This document shows positions 22,617 to 35,358 of a stretch of DNA of 64,000 nucleotides, piece after piece; the stretch's first letter is position 1; each line of letters starts with the position of its first letter. The translations under genes and the position numbers were made by a program. Below the pieces are notes generated by a model, which was given only the letters and a program-made list of their open reading frames with translations, was not told the DNA's origin and did no database searches. The stretch comes from Podospora comata (Eukaryota; Ascomycota; Sordariomycetes; Sordariales; Podosporaceae): positions 3,596,001-3,660,000 of the forward strand of contig CP071498.1 in assembly GCA_017354895.1 (NCBI GenBank), given 5' to 3'.

Positions 22617-25142
22617 ATGAACATGGAGGATATGGTCATAGTCGTTGCCGTCGCCTCCGAGATGGACTCCCGTACCGGCAGCGCAGATCTCGACCCCGTG
22701 TTCCCCTTCGGCGAAGCTGGCTATCACTACCCCTTCTTCGACCCCGCCTTCGGTTCCTCGGATGTTTTAGACACATTCCACGCGGCCTCCGACCGGCGAG
22801 ACTACCCACTTGGCCCCGGACCAAGTGCTTATTCTGCGCTTGTGCCGTCGAACCATGCCTCCTTTGATACCCAGTTCCACGGCCCCGGGACCAAGATCAT
22901 CGCGGCCCGAAATAGCGACCACAACCCCGGCAACCCACAGTCTTATCCCAACGCGCCGCCTACCATCTACGCCGAGGGTCAACAAGCGGACATTTACGGC
23001 TTTGAGTACCTCGAGTCGAATGTCGGCCCACCATTTGGAGGAGGCCCAATCATCGGCCAGACAACTCACCTTCCTCAATTGGAAGGTCCGTACAGCAATT
23101 GCGATGGCTTCTTAAGTCCGGATTTGAACTCATCCTTCGGCCCTCTGGCTTATGCTCTCTCTAATGGATACCATACCGGATCCAGCTCCGACTCCAGCCC
23201 CGGTCCCGACAGTCCAGTCCCAACTCTACTGGGAGTCTCTCCGTCGACCGAAGTCCGGCATAGGATCAATCCTAATTCAGCCTTTGACCTCGATACATCA
23301 CGTCGTCCCTCGATAGCCAGTACCGAAATCAAATTCGAGCACAATACTGGAGCTAGTCCATCGCCACGACCGCCGAACCGCAAAGGAGCAGCCAAGAACT
23401 CGGCAGGTTCGCTTGAGATCATCTTGTATAAGCCGAGTGGGAAGCCAGATGGACGGCTCTCCAAGAAACGCCCTGCCTTTGACGAGGTTACCACTGGGAG
23501 CAGTACGCCCCAGACCCTCCGTCGAATATCGCTGGAAGACGAGAGTGGCCAGGTGAAGGCTACCATGACTACGTTTGGGAAACGCCCCAGAATCCGGACT
23601 CCTTTTGACGAAGAAAAACGCCGACGCACAGCCCTCGCTCGGAAGGAAGGTGTATGCGCGCGATGCAAGAGGTCAAAGAGACAGGTTTGTGGCCGATACC
23701 CCACGGGATTCCTTTGGTCCACATCGTTAATACTAACCTGGTTCTCAGTGTGATCTCGCCGCCAAAGGCCTCTATGTCAGCTGTACCCTGTGCACGTGCA
23801 CCAAGATCTACAAGAATGTCCCTCGTATGCCTTGCTTCCGATCCACCTTGGTCGACATCATGTTCTTCCGTGCCGGTATGAGCGCTGTTTCCTCGGCTCA
23901 CAGAGTGCCATGGACTGACACCTTTCTAGGTCCTGCAACCAACGAGCCATTGTTCACCAGACGTCTTGTCGAGTTTAAGCTCGAGGATCTTTCCGCCCCC
24001 GATGTCCCTGTCCGCACGCTGAAACTGAGTCAAAGAATGGGTCACCATCGTATGACCGTGTATGCCTCCGAGTTTAAGCCAGAGCCCACCGATAAACTCT
24101 CGTATTACTGGAAAGATTCAGCCGGAATGATTCACGAGATGAAGATACCACCGTTTACCCTCACCAATCTGGACAAAGTTCACGCCCATTTCCGGCAATA
24201 CATTGACGCCGCCAAAGGGTCCTATCTCGAATCGTTGAGGGGTCAGCAGGATGACGGTTTGACTTGGAAGACTGTTTCAACGGCAATGGAATATGCACGG
24301 AGAAAACCGGTATGTCCATAACGGTTCGTTCCCATTTTTGTCGTGTGGCTAACGACAGTAGGACTCTCTCGTTGCCGATACTCTCGATATGTGGGCAGTT
24401 TCCCGAATGATCGAAATCCCATGGGAGATATGCGGAGAATGGACAGACACGCTCGGCATGTCACCGGTGCAGAATCCTGAGAACCCACACAAGGGCAAGA
24501 TCCCGATCCCGCCGATCATGGACACGCTTCTTGATCAGATTGTCATCAGGCATTTTCTGCAGCCGTTGCGTGAACGGGTGATCAAGAAGTTCGAGCAGCT
24601 GATCAGCCCAGCACGGCCGGAAGTGTGGTTCGAGGTGTACCTGTCTGCTTTTATCATCCTCAACCACATTGAGAGACTGGCTAAACATTCGGCATCCCAT
24701 GCGAGACTCCACAGTATGCCGGTATGTGTGACCATAACTGCCTCTGTGGATGTATAGCTAACAGTGCCGACAGACCAAGTACTCCAACACTTCGTTCCTC
24801 GAAGGGGCATTTCACACCGCCAAGGTCATCCTCTCGCGCTTCCACTTTGTGTGCAACGGGTCTGCGCCCCTGCGGCTGGACTGGAAGAAGGAGAAGACTG
24901 CAGAGCTGGCCAAGCTGCAGCCGAAGGAGGTTGCTCTGATGGAGGAGACACAGGCCATCATACGACGCAAAGGTATGCATTTTCGAAACAATACAGTGAC
25001 ATGCCTCATGACTAACGATTTTTCAGAGAATGATGTTTTGGGCCTGCGAAAGACGCACCAATACGAAAGTCCACTCTACTGGTGCCATCAGCTGTATTTT
25101 GAGGACTGGGACACCTCCCCGGTACATATTGTCGAGGAATGA
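22617..25142 (+). CDS. Zn2Cys6-type fungal transcriptional regulator
   Basis: Six exons (22617-23684, 23749-23875, 23930-24309, 24362-24721, 24774-24972, 25027-25142) join in frame to 749 residues. The first about 340 are Ser/Pro/Gly-rich and disordered. A basic stretch (KRPRIRTPFDEEKRRR) precedes a zinc cluster reading CARCKRSKRQ-CDL...CTLCTC...RMPCFR at about residues 347-385. The spacing Cx2Cx6Cx10Cx2C with a distant last Cys matches a known Sordariomycete group that continues FRSTLVDIMFFR. The C-terminal half is helical and contains PEVWFEVYLSAFIILNHIE, resembling the middle region of these regulators. Intron 1 falls between the second and third zinc ligands' codons. The start is the first ATG in frame; Met at 22623 or later is possible. 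The nearest downstream gene is the secreted repeat protein, on the opposite strand, so they converge. Confidence 0.85.
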
Positions 25143-25638
25143 ACCCGACAGGAGGCTTTTATCATATTTTATACCCATGAAGCAATTCACCTAGCAAGCA
25201 AAGGAGTTTTGGAAAGTAATACGGGTAATATTTTGGATTTTATAGGGGATGAACTGTTGATATTGGTTGCTCTATATACGATTTTCAGCAACATAGGGGC
25301 TTAGACTTTTTATTTTTTTTATTTCAATTATTAACGATGCACATACATTAGGACCTTTGTGGAAGACGCTGGATTAGTCGCTGTGAAAGCTGTTACTTGA
25401 GGCTTGAAGGTGGGACGACAAAGAGCCCCTGAGAAGACCCTGAGAAGAGCCGCTTTTATGAACTTGACAAACGAAATGTGTAGAATTGCTAACGATTGAA
25501 CACTAGCAGATCCACAGGTTATCCAATGAACGAAACACCAATTCCTCCATGCTGAGTTTGACAATCTTGATGCCCTCTCACCCACCTCACCCAAGTCCCA
25601 CCCCTTATACCTCATGATATCGCTCTTCCTCTCACCAA
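25143..25638. other. Intergenic between convergent genes
   Basis: A+T-rich 3' flank (25160-25340) of the regulator gene, then the 3' flank of the small secreted protein gene. No further gene seen. Confidence 0.45.
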
Positions 25639-26200
25639 CTAACAACAATTGCTCTGACACCGATCAAGACTGATCACTCCATGTTAGCATCTCCCGACAT
25701 CAACCACACACAGAGAGGAGGACTGGGTGGGGGGGTGGAAGAACTTACCAAAGCATGCAAGGCGCAAAGTTGTCCACCGTGTAGTCCTTTGCGCAGTTGA
25801 CACAGGCCAGCTCCTCCTTGTAGCAGGCGTCGCAGCTGGAAAATTCGCAGGCGTCTCTCTTGTTGACGGGTATCCTCTTGTCGTCGATGCCGGTTATAAC
25901 CCCAGCTCCTGCCGGCGTTTGCGGTTTTGGGTAGATGAGGTCTCTCTTGTCGGATTGGGAGTCCATGATTCTGTTGGATGTGACTCTTGTGGGGTCTATG
26001 CCGGATAACACCCCGGCTCCTGCCGGGTTTTCTGGTTTGGGGTTTATAAAGTATCGCTTGCCGTTGGTGAAGTCGTTGTTGCCGGACTGGGAGGGGCCAA
26101 ATCGACCGCCGGAGAGCATTCGCATCCGCTGCTCGGAGATGGTGTGGGAGAGGATGGGGGTGAGGAGGGTGAGGAAGGGGATGAGGGTGGGGAGATGCAT
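25639..26200 (-). CDS. Small secreted protein with dibasic-flanked Pro-rich repeats and a 10-Cys C-terminus
   Basis: Exon 1 (26200-25749) and exon 2 (25669-25639) give 160 residues. The intron has donor GTAAGT and branch CTAAC; reading through would stop at once, while splicing adds CLDRCQSNCC. A signal peptide covers about residues 1-19 (LIPFLTLLTPILSHT). Two related repeats follow: FINPKPENPAGAGVLSGID (51-69) and LIYPKPQTPAGAGVITGID (88-106). Lys-Arg pairs lie at 48-49, 85-86, 108-109 and 114-115, fitting Kex2 cleavage in the Golgi. The tail from residue 116 has ten cysteines, three as CxxC (CDAC, CVNC, CMLC), ending CC. Expected products are two proline-rich peptides and one disulfide-rich peptide. 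No known family recognised; Kex2-processed repeat proteins are a described class of fungal secreted proteins. Confidence 0.8.
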
Positions 26201-27180
26201 TTTGGTGGTTGGTTTGGACCGAACGTGGGAAGAATTGAAATTGAAGTTGACCTTGGTGTTTTGAGAAGATGAAATTGTTTGTGATGAGAGAGGTGATGAA
26301 AACGAAGAGGAAAGACAGGGGCTCTTTGTAGTTTCTGTCTCTACCTAGTGGCAAGGGATCCTCGGCTTCGGGTGTATACAACATGTCAACGCGTGTTGTG
26401 TTCGTTCGGACTTGCTGTCAAGTCTCCTCCGTGCTTCCAAGTGACTGGCGTTGTGCCTCCTGTCAAGGCTTCTCCGTGTTTCCAAATGACCAGGCTGATG
26501 AAGCTATGCGCTGGTGACACCATTGACATTTCCGTAGAATGACCTTTTGCACAACACTTCCACACTGTGCCTTACCTTAGTTCATTCATCTTACAAGACC
26601 GTCAATCGCGTGGCGGTTGTTCGGCTCGGGGATACCTCTTTTCCCTTGATCAATACAGCAACTGCCAGCTGTCTTTTGCCATCGTTGTGCGATCATGTCA
26701 AACGTCACGACACACTGTACAAGTGTGGCACTCCACCAACGCACCTTGAGTCGGAGACATTGTAGGTAGCAGAAATCCCGCAATCTGGATTCAGCTTCCA
26801 ACCTACCCCAGGTTCCAGAGGTGGCAACAAAACTGTGTTGTCTGAAGGCAGGAGGCCATGTTTGATTCCTCCCTGTATGGTACAGGTCAGAGCTTGTCCA
26901 CGTCCTCAGGACTTTCCTTCTCTACAGTGATGCTTTCTCTTCGGACGTTTCTCCAGTTGTGCAAAGTCACACATTTTGGTCACCTTGGATCGGAACGGGA
27001 AGGGTGAGGCTCGAGAGTCTATTTGCCCATCGAGCCGGTTCGAGAAGTGCATATAAATATTGTAAGATTTTAGGGGTCTGGTATCCGCGAAACAGACTCG
27101 ATGAACTCATGATAGGTTGTTGGTAAATATAGACGTTATTTTTGACAGAGAGATTTCCTGACACCTTGTCCGCGATCCAC
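26201..27180. other. Intergenic, with a short tandem duplication
   Basis: No gene seen. Includes the upstream region of the small secreted protein gene and the 3' flank of the ankyrin gene. Confidence 0.45.
26416..26493. repeat. Degenerate tandem duplication, period 45
   Basis: A unit of about 33 bases starting TGTCAAG(T/G)CT and containing CTCCGTG(C/T)TTCCAA occurs at 26416 and again at 26461 with several differences. It lies about 220-290 bases upstream of the start codon of the secreted repeat protein. Confidence 0.5.
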
Positions 27181-30100
27181 CTAGATGGGTAGTTGCATCA
27201 TGGGATCTGCTCGGTCCCACACAAATTTATTCCGGTCCGGGGTTCCCAGCCTGGCGCCGGCCTCTTGAAGAAGAGTGCAAATTTCGTCGAAGCCCTCTTG
27301 CTTCGCGATATCCAGAGGTGTGTAACCTGCCTCATCCTTCCGGCTCAATTGATTCCCATCAATGTCTGGACTCTCTGCACCCGTGAACCTTTCTATCAGG
27401 ACCTTGACAAAGTCTGTGTTGCCGCGTGCCACAGCCATGTGAAGAGGCGTGAGTCCGTTTATGTCTGCCCAGGTTATCCAATCAAGCACCAAATCTCTGT
27501 CAACAGGCAATAACTCGAATATTTCCATCTTTCCTGACCAAATAGCAAAATGAATATATGCCCAATGTTCCTGTACCGGAAGCCAATACTCGTCTCTTCC
27601 CCACCATTGGCTCACGGCTGTCAAGATTGCCCTCGTTGCCTCGACGTGTCCTCCCAGAATGGCTCTGTGTAAGGGTGTAAAGCCCCAGTGATCTCGGGAA
27701 CTGAACCATTTCTTCGCGACACGAGTAGGCTTGAACCGCCGAAGCTTCTCGATGTGATTGACCAGCCCCATTTCGGCTGCACAGTGAAGTGGTGTTGACA
27801 AGTCAAGGGCTGATTCACTGTCATGCTCGTTTGCATTGCTGTGCTCCAGGATATGATCCAAAAGCCGACCCGCGTTGGGGTTCTTTGCCGCATAATGTAA
27901 CGGTGTCCACCCTATCAGGTCACGGGTGTCAATCATGCTTGGTGCGATCTTTAAAGCCTCAAGTGCCGCTGGGAAGCGCGGATCTGTATTCGAAGCCATG
28001 AGCGCGGCGGCATAATGGAGAACATTCCATCCCCAAATGTCCCCTTCACTGATGTCCTTTCCCTCGAGGAGTGCAGCATTCATCTCGTCTTGAGAGCCGC
28101 TTCTGAAAGCTTGGTGTAGCGTGCTATGTTGGCAATACAGCAGCATGCGACGATGGTATTCCTTCCCCTTTTCTCCTCTCCGGACATTTACGTACAAGGG
28201 CCAGGCTCGTATATGATGGTCAGGATCGAGACGATTCTGCCAGGTGTAGGATAGCACCCAGTCAGTAAGATCCTTGGCGTCGTTATAAATCCAATTCTCA
28301 ACGGCATGCATCGTTTCTGCAGAGTATGGTAGTCGAAAAGGCCTCATCTTGCGGTATTCGAAATGAAAAAGCTTGCCCTCATTGCCACTTTGGAAGCTCT
28401 TACATGGTATCAGGTTGACACAGCTCCATAGTAAGGCCGATGTCCGTTTCCTGAGACGTGCGTGAAGAAAGCTTGGGGCATGTTCGAAGTGGACGACAGA
28501 TTCCTTATCCCGAAATCGAGAAAGAAGCCTGGGTACCACCTCATCGCAGCGTCGTTGATGATGGGCACTCAGTAACATATTGTGGAGAACCGTCTCAGGC
28601 TTTGCGAGATTGTTGGTTTTGCTGAGTGAGGGAATGATTGCCAAGTACGCTTCCTTTGGCGTAAAGAGCTGGATCTCCTGCAAGAAATAAACCAGGTTGG
28701 AGACGTTGATGTTGCTTAACATTCCACTCAAGTGATCCCCGGATTTTTCTTCCCACCATGTCGAATCATCGTTTGATATCTCGGGAACAACATGGGATAG
28801 CCTCTGCATGAAAACTGCATAGATATGCTGTGTGTACAAGGATGGCAAAGATGTCGATATCTCTGCCGCGATGAGCTCGGGCTTGTCTTTGATGTTCCAT
28901 AGACTGCCTTGTACCAAATAGGAACTCGAATGTGCGCTGCCTCCGAAACCAACTGCACGGGGTGCTGAGACTTTGCGAACTTGTGATGTGGAACCCGATG
29001 ACGAGTCGGATGAGTTGGATGAGCCGGGCGAACTCGATGAGGGCCTTGATTCGTCTCTGTTCTCCTTAGGAGCGGCAGGACTGGCCGATGAATTCGTTGC
29101 CGGGCTCTTAACTTTGGTCGAGACAACAACCGAGCTAGCAATATTTGCAGGAAGCCAGTAGTAAAGGTCCCTGGCAAGACGGTATGACCATTGATCAAGT
29201 ATAATAAGGCCGGGCTCCTTACCCATCAGCCACTGATCTGCCTGCGTTGGTTTGGCGTCCGAGGCCCCGCTTACACCGAGAAAGTTGGGTGGTGCATTTC
29301 TCACGGAGAAAAGCCATAACGACAAAGCTGCTTCAAAGACACTGCCTAACTGGGTAGCCTGCCACTTTCCATGCTTTTTCTCGGCTCGCATCTCGATTGT
29401 TCGGTTGTTGAAAGCTTGATGTTGCCATGTGAATTCATTTTTATCTTTCAGCAGCAGATCCAGTGATTTCTCAATCGCGCTAACGAGTTTGATGGCTTCG
29501 ACAGCTCCGACTCGAGGCCAATGAGATGGGAGCCCGACCAAAGAAGCGAGGCTGGCTCGTGTCTGAAACAGTCCCTTACTGTTCATTTTAGCCGGCAAGT
29601 CGAGACTTTTGTCTTCTGAGGAACCTGGAGGCATGTTTACCACGTCCAAGCTTTCCTCTATATCACCGTAGGGCCCAAGGTTAGAAGCGACCCAATCAAG
29701 CTCGAAGCCCGGATCCAAAGGGATGGCGTGGAACGAGCTGTCCGATTCTCTGCGAGCCCAGGCTCGGATAGCTGTCATGGTCAACGTTGCGATCAACTGA
29801 GCAAGCGCAGCGGACCAACTCATACCGCGAAGACCAATGAACTGTACGACAAAACCGATAACTCCTATTAAGACTCCAATGATTGTTTCTGTTTGGCGGA
29901 AAGCTTCAAGACCTTCATTGATGATTTGACCTTTGTTCGTTTTCGTCCGTCTACTGACAGTATTGGCGCGTCGAGAGGTTCGCAAGACAAATGGATCTCT
30001 GTCAGCGTAAAGTGCGTATGACCCGAAGGTCTGATCGCTGACCGTTGCCGCCCTCTGGATCCAAAGTAAACGCCCGCTCGTCTTACCCCCCGCTCTAAAC

Positions 30101-31226
30101 TCTGTTTCGATGGTTCTCGACTCCACCACGTGAGCGCAGAGAGTGAGCCCGACAACTAACAGCAATGTCCCGCTTAGGGTACAGGGAAACGCGTAGCGCT
30201 CGGCCGGCTCTTCGTCCTTGAGTAAAATAGAGCCAGGCTCATGAGGCCAGTACGCAGTCCAGCCACAGAAGGCAAGGACCGCAAACTGGAGGATCGTGCC
30301 AAAGACCGCCATCAGACCGAGTTCGAATTTGGTGCTCCCATGAAGGTTCAAACTGATATTTGGAGCTGCACCCGACTTCTCGACCAGGAGGAAAGAGTTC
30401 TGCGGTTGGCCACTTGATTCTTCAAGCTTGAGGGGCGGCTCGCAGACCCCTGTCTCGTCCAGGTTAATCTGTCTCTCTCTGTGACGGTTCGGTGATAGCA
30501 TAGCGAAGAACGACCGCAAGAAACTTTTCGATGATGTCTCCTCTAACTCTGGATGTTGGAGGACAGACCACACGACGTCTGTTGTTTTGGGTGACGTGGA
30601 GGGCAGTATCATGAACTGGTGGACAGGCCCTGTTCCAGCTACGCGTACCAGACCTTGACCATTCCACAGCTCGCTGACATCTGGTGAAGTTGAAGACATC
30701 AATTCTATCTCAGCGCTTGCCATTGGCTCCCGGCTTCTTCCGATAATTCTTTTCATCCAAAGCGGACCACCAACGCGAATAGCGGCGACGATGATGGTGA
30801 CTATGCCGAGTGGTGCCATCGCCAAGATGACATTGTCTGCCCACCCTAGTGATCCGGTCATGAACTGTTCGGTCACACGCTCGCCAAAAAGGGAGAGAAG
30901 TCTGTTGCTTATTCAGTACTCGAGCCGTGAAAAATAATCAAGACAGATTGAGGGTTGGCATACGGGCCGAGATCACTTATCAAATCATTCGTGAAGTCCT
31001 CCGGAGTGCTCGCTGCTGTTGCAACTTGAACCAAAGACAGCAACCAGGCCCATACAAGGGGGGCACTTCCGATAGCTGCCATCCTCGTCTGCGTAACTCG
31101 ATGTCCCGAAACCAACGCAGGACTGAAAACAAATTTGAGTAAGTTGATCACCCAAAAGGTGACGGGAAAGTCTTGTGAGAAATCAGAAATAAAGAACAGA
31201 AAAACGATTATGTAGAGTCTGGACAT
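27181..31226 (-). CDS. Large fungal membrane protein with C-terminal ankyrin repeats
   Basis: Exon 1 (31226-30964) and exon 2 (30901-27181) give 1327 residues. The join restores SDLGPLLSLFGERVTEQFM, matching the N-terminal block of a widespread fungal family. The start Met of MSRLYIIVFLFFI opens the first hydrophobic helix. Further helices are APLVWAWLLSLVQVATA, ILAMAPLGIVTIIVAAI, LGLMAVFGTILQFAVLAFCG, TLLLVVGLTLCAHVV and IIGVLIGVIGFVVQFIGL, all in the first 480 residues. A Ser-rich linker (SRPSSSSPGSSNSSDSSSGS) lies near residue 740. At least six ankyrin repeats close the protein: WNVLHYAAA, GWTPLHYAAKN, STPLHCAAEMG, GFTPLHRAILGG, GLTPLHMAVARG and GYTPLDIAKQEG. Ankyrin repeats bind proteins. 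The family is often found among fungal accessory genes; its role is not known to me. I see no NACHT or kinase motif. Confidence 0.85.
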
Positions 31227-31860
31227 GTTCTGGTATGACGTCAAAGATTGAGTCGAGAGCATTCAGCCCGCCCCATATTGGCCCGGCTATCCCCATCAAG
31301 AGGGTGGCTTGATGACAACCGGCGAGCTGGCGGCTGTTAATTGGTCCCAATGCTATTGACAGCAGCTGATGAACGAAGTGGCTGGTACGGGGAGGGAGAA
31401 AACATAGATCAATTGGACTGGCTTGCCGGCCGAAAACAACCTTGACACCAAAAAGCCGATCAAGCGCCAACTTTTAGATCTTTTCCTTTTTCTTTCCGGC
31501 CTCTTTTGTCTTAGATACGAGGTTGATGACTTTCAGCTTGAGATTAGGGTTAAGGGTAGCCCCTGAATCCCCCCTGAAGGCATTGCAGCGCACAGACATC
31601 ACACATCAGACCGACCGGTTTGACGAGACTGTACAACAGACAAGTCATTAAAATAAAAGGTAAACTATCAAGAACTGTCAATCATGATGAAAAAAGAAAC
31701 GAAACAGGAAAAGCTCTCGTGTACTCCCAAATCCCCAGATCACCGAACAAGACGCAAACACGAGACAAAAAAAAAAAAAAAAAAGCAAGCGAGCGACCAG
31801 CACAGCACCATCTCCCCTCTCCTCCCCACAACACCCCCAAAGCACCCACAACCCTAGCAC
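31227..31860. other. Intergenic, with a poly-A run
   Basis: Upstream of the ankyrin gene and downstream of the dioxygenase gene. Contains TTAGGGTTAAGGG near 31544 and an uninterrupted A run of about 18 near 31766-31784. No gene seen. Confidence 0.45.
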
Positions 31861-33262
31861 TCAAGCACAGCTAGCCCGTCTATACTTGACCCTCAGCTCG
31901 GGCGGGCTCCTCTCAATATCCCACACCCTCTTAGCCCTCCACTCATGATCCCCATAACACTCCCAGCTCAACCTCTCCAGCTCCCTCGGCGTCTTCCACA
32001 TCAGCTGCTCATTCCTCAACCAAAGCCTCAACATGTGCCTCCTCTGCTCCCCCTCATCATGAAAGCTGCTCCTCGCATGCAGCATCGCAAAATTGTTGAA
32101 AATCATCATGTCCCCCTTCTGCAACGTGATCTCCACCTTGTGCTTCTGCGCCGCAAAAAACACGGCATCCAACGCCTCGGCTTGTATCTCGGTCATGGCA
32201 GGGACGTCGGGGTGGTGCGGGCTAAAGTGGGAGCCGGTGAGGGGACGGCGGGAGAATTGAAACGCGGGGCCTTGGCCCTCGAAATTAAAGAGGAGAGGAC
32301 GGGTATGGTATTGGCCCTGCCAGAACTCGTCAAAGATCCAGTCGTCTTTGATGAGGGTGTGGATGATGTCCGGGCGGGTGGCGGCGAGCTCGTTGTAGAT
32401 TTGGGCTGAGGAGGCGAGGAAGGACTCGCCGCCGTATTTGGCAGTGTTGAGGGCGTAGAGGGAGAGAATGTCGCAGAGGTCGGTGTGGAAGGGCTATTTG
32501 TTGATGTAGGTTAGCACCAACCTAGGGATGAATGGGGTCAGAGAAAGAAGGCATTAATACCTGAGCGCGAGCAACATAGGGGCTGTTGGGCATGGCACCG
32601 TGTTTCTTCACGTCTTCGACCACAGCCTGGATGTGAAGGATCATGCGGCCGTCAAAGTCCTGCATGCCTCGCTTTTCGGCGATGTACGAGGTCACACCAA
32701 GGTAGACGAGAATGTTCTCCATGTTGGTCCACTTGTCCGGCTGGAGACCTCGCAAAACGACAAATCCGCGGCCGTTGTGGATCTCCTGGGCAATTGCCTC
32801 GAGTCTTTCCTCGAGACCGGGCAGGGGGAAGGTCTCCTTGGAAACATCATCAGGGCCGAGATCGCCGGGAAGAGCTGTTAAGTTCCATGTTAGTGATGTC
32901 ATGCGTGATGGAAAGTTTGATGTTGACATACACTTGAAGTGAACCAGTGCCTCGTCAATCTCGGCCAGGTCAGCTTGGTCAAACTGGACAATATATTCTT
33001 TGCCATCGTCAGAGAAGTCACTACCGGACCAGGCCCGTGCCATGTTAAGCTGGGTCGGCCAGCCGGCCGGAACGGTGGTGGGGCGATCAGGGTAGAGAAG
33101 CTTGAGGGCCTCGACGCGGTTGAGGAAGACCTTGCGGTCAGGAAACCAAGAGATATCAGGACGCGAGATATCTCCGGGAACAGGGGCCGGGGCAAGATCT
33201 TTGTTGGTGGAGAGCTTGGGGGCTAGGGCCAAGGGGCAGGCTTGGGGCATGGTGGTGGTCAT
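31861..33262 (-). CDS. TauD/TfdA-like Fe(II)/2-oxoglutarate-type dioxygenase
   Basis: Three exons (33262-32932, 32874-32561, 32493-31861) give 425 residues, all joins in frame. The double-stranded beta-helix fold binds iron through His-x-Asp...His. HxD is in PFHTDLCDILSLYALN at the start of exon 3, and the distal His is likely in FAMLHARSSFHDEGEQRRHMLRLW, with RHMLRLWLR giving the conserved Arg. The motif NGRGFVVLRGL in exon 2 is the typical N-terminal strand of the TauD family. Enzymes of this type hydroxylate or cleave small molecules; fungal members of this length are uncharacterised or act in secondary metabolism. There is no organelle signal at the C-terminus. A flavin monooxygenase gene lies 2.5 kb away on the same strand. 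Confidence 0.88.
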
Positions 33263-34959
33263 CTTGTTGGTTGCTTGTCGGTGTTGGGGGCTAAGAGTTG
33301 GTTACTGGCGTTCCTAGGGTGTTTGAAGTTGATGTTGGTGTTGATGTGCTGACTCTGGTGTTTTGAAGTGTTTTCTGGCGCGGTAAAGACAAAGTTGACA
33401 ATTTTGAAAGCGCTTGAGCGTTGCTATATGTTGTTTGCAGAGCTGAGTACCTCAATGGCTTGATGTTCCAAATGTTTCGCTCTTCATCGACGAGTTGCCC
33501 TCATTATATACACGTTCCATCACCCAGAGCCTTGCTGTTTGTCATGGTGTCTCGACACCGCTCATCATCGCCATTCTGACCATCGTCGTCCACTATCCCG
33601 CCCTACCACCGCAATGCAAACCCTTTTCGATTTCCGTGATGTCGGCACCGTCCACGACCGCAGAGCCTCACACTCCCGGAGCCCGTTGAAACTTGAACAT
33701 GTTCGATCGGAAGCACTTGAGTGAACCAAGCCTCCGGTAGTCAGTATGCCGGAGCATGTCTTGGCGGCTGCGGCTCCTCCTGCGGCTCACATAGTCTGGC
33801 CAGTTTGGGAAATTCGGTGAGCCCAAGCTTCTGGACATCAGCCAATCACCAGCCTCTCGGGCGAAGGCTTCCTGAGCTACTACACCAAGCCTTTTGCAGT
33901 AAAATCCGATTGGACGTTGCGTAACGACAATCCACGCTTTGCAATTGCAGCAAACTGTGGGGCCTTGGTGGTTCGCAGATGCCGCGATGCTGGGTCGTGA
34001 GGGAAGGGGAGCCAATTGCCGATGGCAATGTTACCACATTGATCACAACTCATAAGGCTGTCATATGTAAGGTCTGCTGGCACCCCGGAGGGTCATTGGT
34101 GCGTTTTCGAGAACCTGGGCCGATCTTCGGGACAGTGACGATGTTCAGCAGCAGTTTGCGGACGATGCAGTTGCTTGAGCCTCGCCCCGTCCAAGAAGAG
34201 CGACCTCAGCTGGGTCTAGTCACGGAGCCTTGATCAATGTGGGGTGACAGCCGGTGACACTGCAGCAGGCTGGTACCATCTGCTACCAAAACTGGAATGG
34301 CTCCTTAGATGCCGGGCAATCATCTCGACTTCTCTTGCACCACAAGCAGACAGTTAAACCACGCACCTCATGCGGCCAGTTCTGAGTCTCCGGGACCCAG
34401 TTGAGCCGCATGATGCAGACAGATATCTTGCGCCACTTGATATGTAAACCTGAAATGGTGACGGTGAGGATGGGCACGAGTGCGAGGGAACTGGCCACTA
34501 TCCCGTCAGGAGGGAAATGCGAGAACCTTGAAGGTGCCAGCAATGTTCCAACAGACGTCCCAACAGGCTCGTCTCGAAAGCCAAGTGGCCCCGTGTGGAT
34601 TGCGGTTGTGTCACTGCTCCCTCACGGAGTCTTCTTCTCCACTTGGAAGTTTGATAGGCGTCGCCAAACCCACCCGGTGATCCTTCCTGCCTACCAATCT
34701 CATGGTTCCGACTAGGTAGCTACGCTGCGTAAACAATCTGATGATCGTATCGTGAAGGTCAACAAAAGTTAAATGGTCGATACCTGGTAGTGTAGACCTG
34801 TAACGTAGGAACTGACACTATGAAAAACATCCTCTCATACCTTACCCGTCTTCACTTTTCAAGGTACTAACGTGCCCAACTTTGTCAACATTCTCGCAGC
34901 CTACGTCATCGGCACTGTGGACCATGGGCTAATCTGAGCGAAGCCGGCCCTGGGCTCGC
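33263..34959. other. Intergenic, no gene seen
   Basis: Upstream of the dioxygenase gene. Open frames up to 115 codons on both strands (33668-34015 minus, 34401-34715 plus) overlap one another and match nothing recognised. Confidence 0.4.
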
Positions 34960-35175
34960 CTCGGCTCCGGTCACCTCCTTTAACCAACTGCTCGGCTCAG
35001 GGCTATTCACTGCTCAGGTCGGCTCGCAAGATCAATGATCTTATAGAGGTATATCATTACTATCTGCCTAAGCCCCTGAGCCGAGGGGCCTACAGGCATG
35101 ATCTGGCACACCCACCTATCCCGACAATACCTGGAGCCCATGATGAAAAACATGGGCGGAGAAGAGCTATAAATA
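34960..35175 (+). promoter_or_regulatory. Promoter-like region: CTCGGCTC motif cluster followed by a TATA box
   Basis: CTCGGCTC occurs at 34960-34967 and 34991-34998, its complement GAGCCGAG at 35078-35085, and a one-base variant GTCGGCTC at 35019-35026. The inverted copy sits in a CCCCT...AGGGG palindrome. TATAAATA follows at 35168-35175, then a CT/CA-rich leader without ATG until 35359. This layout is that of a regulated fungal promoter; the factor is unknown. Confidence 0.45.
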
Positions 35176-35358
35176 CCGACCCCAACCAACTTTCACTGCT
35201 TTTTGTCTCTTCTCTCGATCACCAACACCACCAAAACTAGCCTCACTCCACCACCACCACTCCACCACTCCATCACAACCGTCACCTCCATTATCACCCT
35301 CACCACCACCGCATCACTTCCACCGCCACCGCAGCATCCCGCACATCTCAAGCGCACA

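Noticed and set aside
31766-31784. A-run as a retrotransposon poly-A tail
   Set aside because: No reverse transcriptase, target-site duplication or element body beside it; a simple A run.
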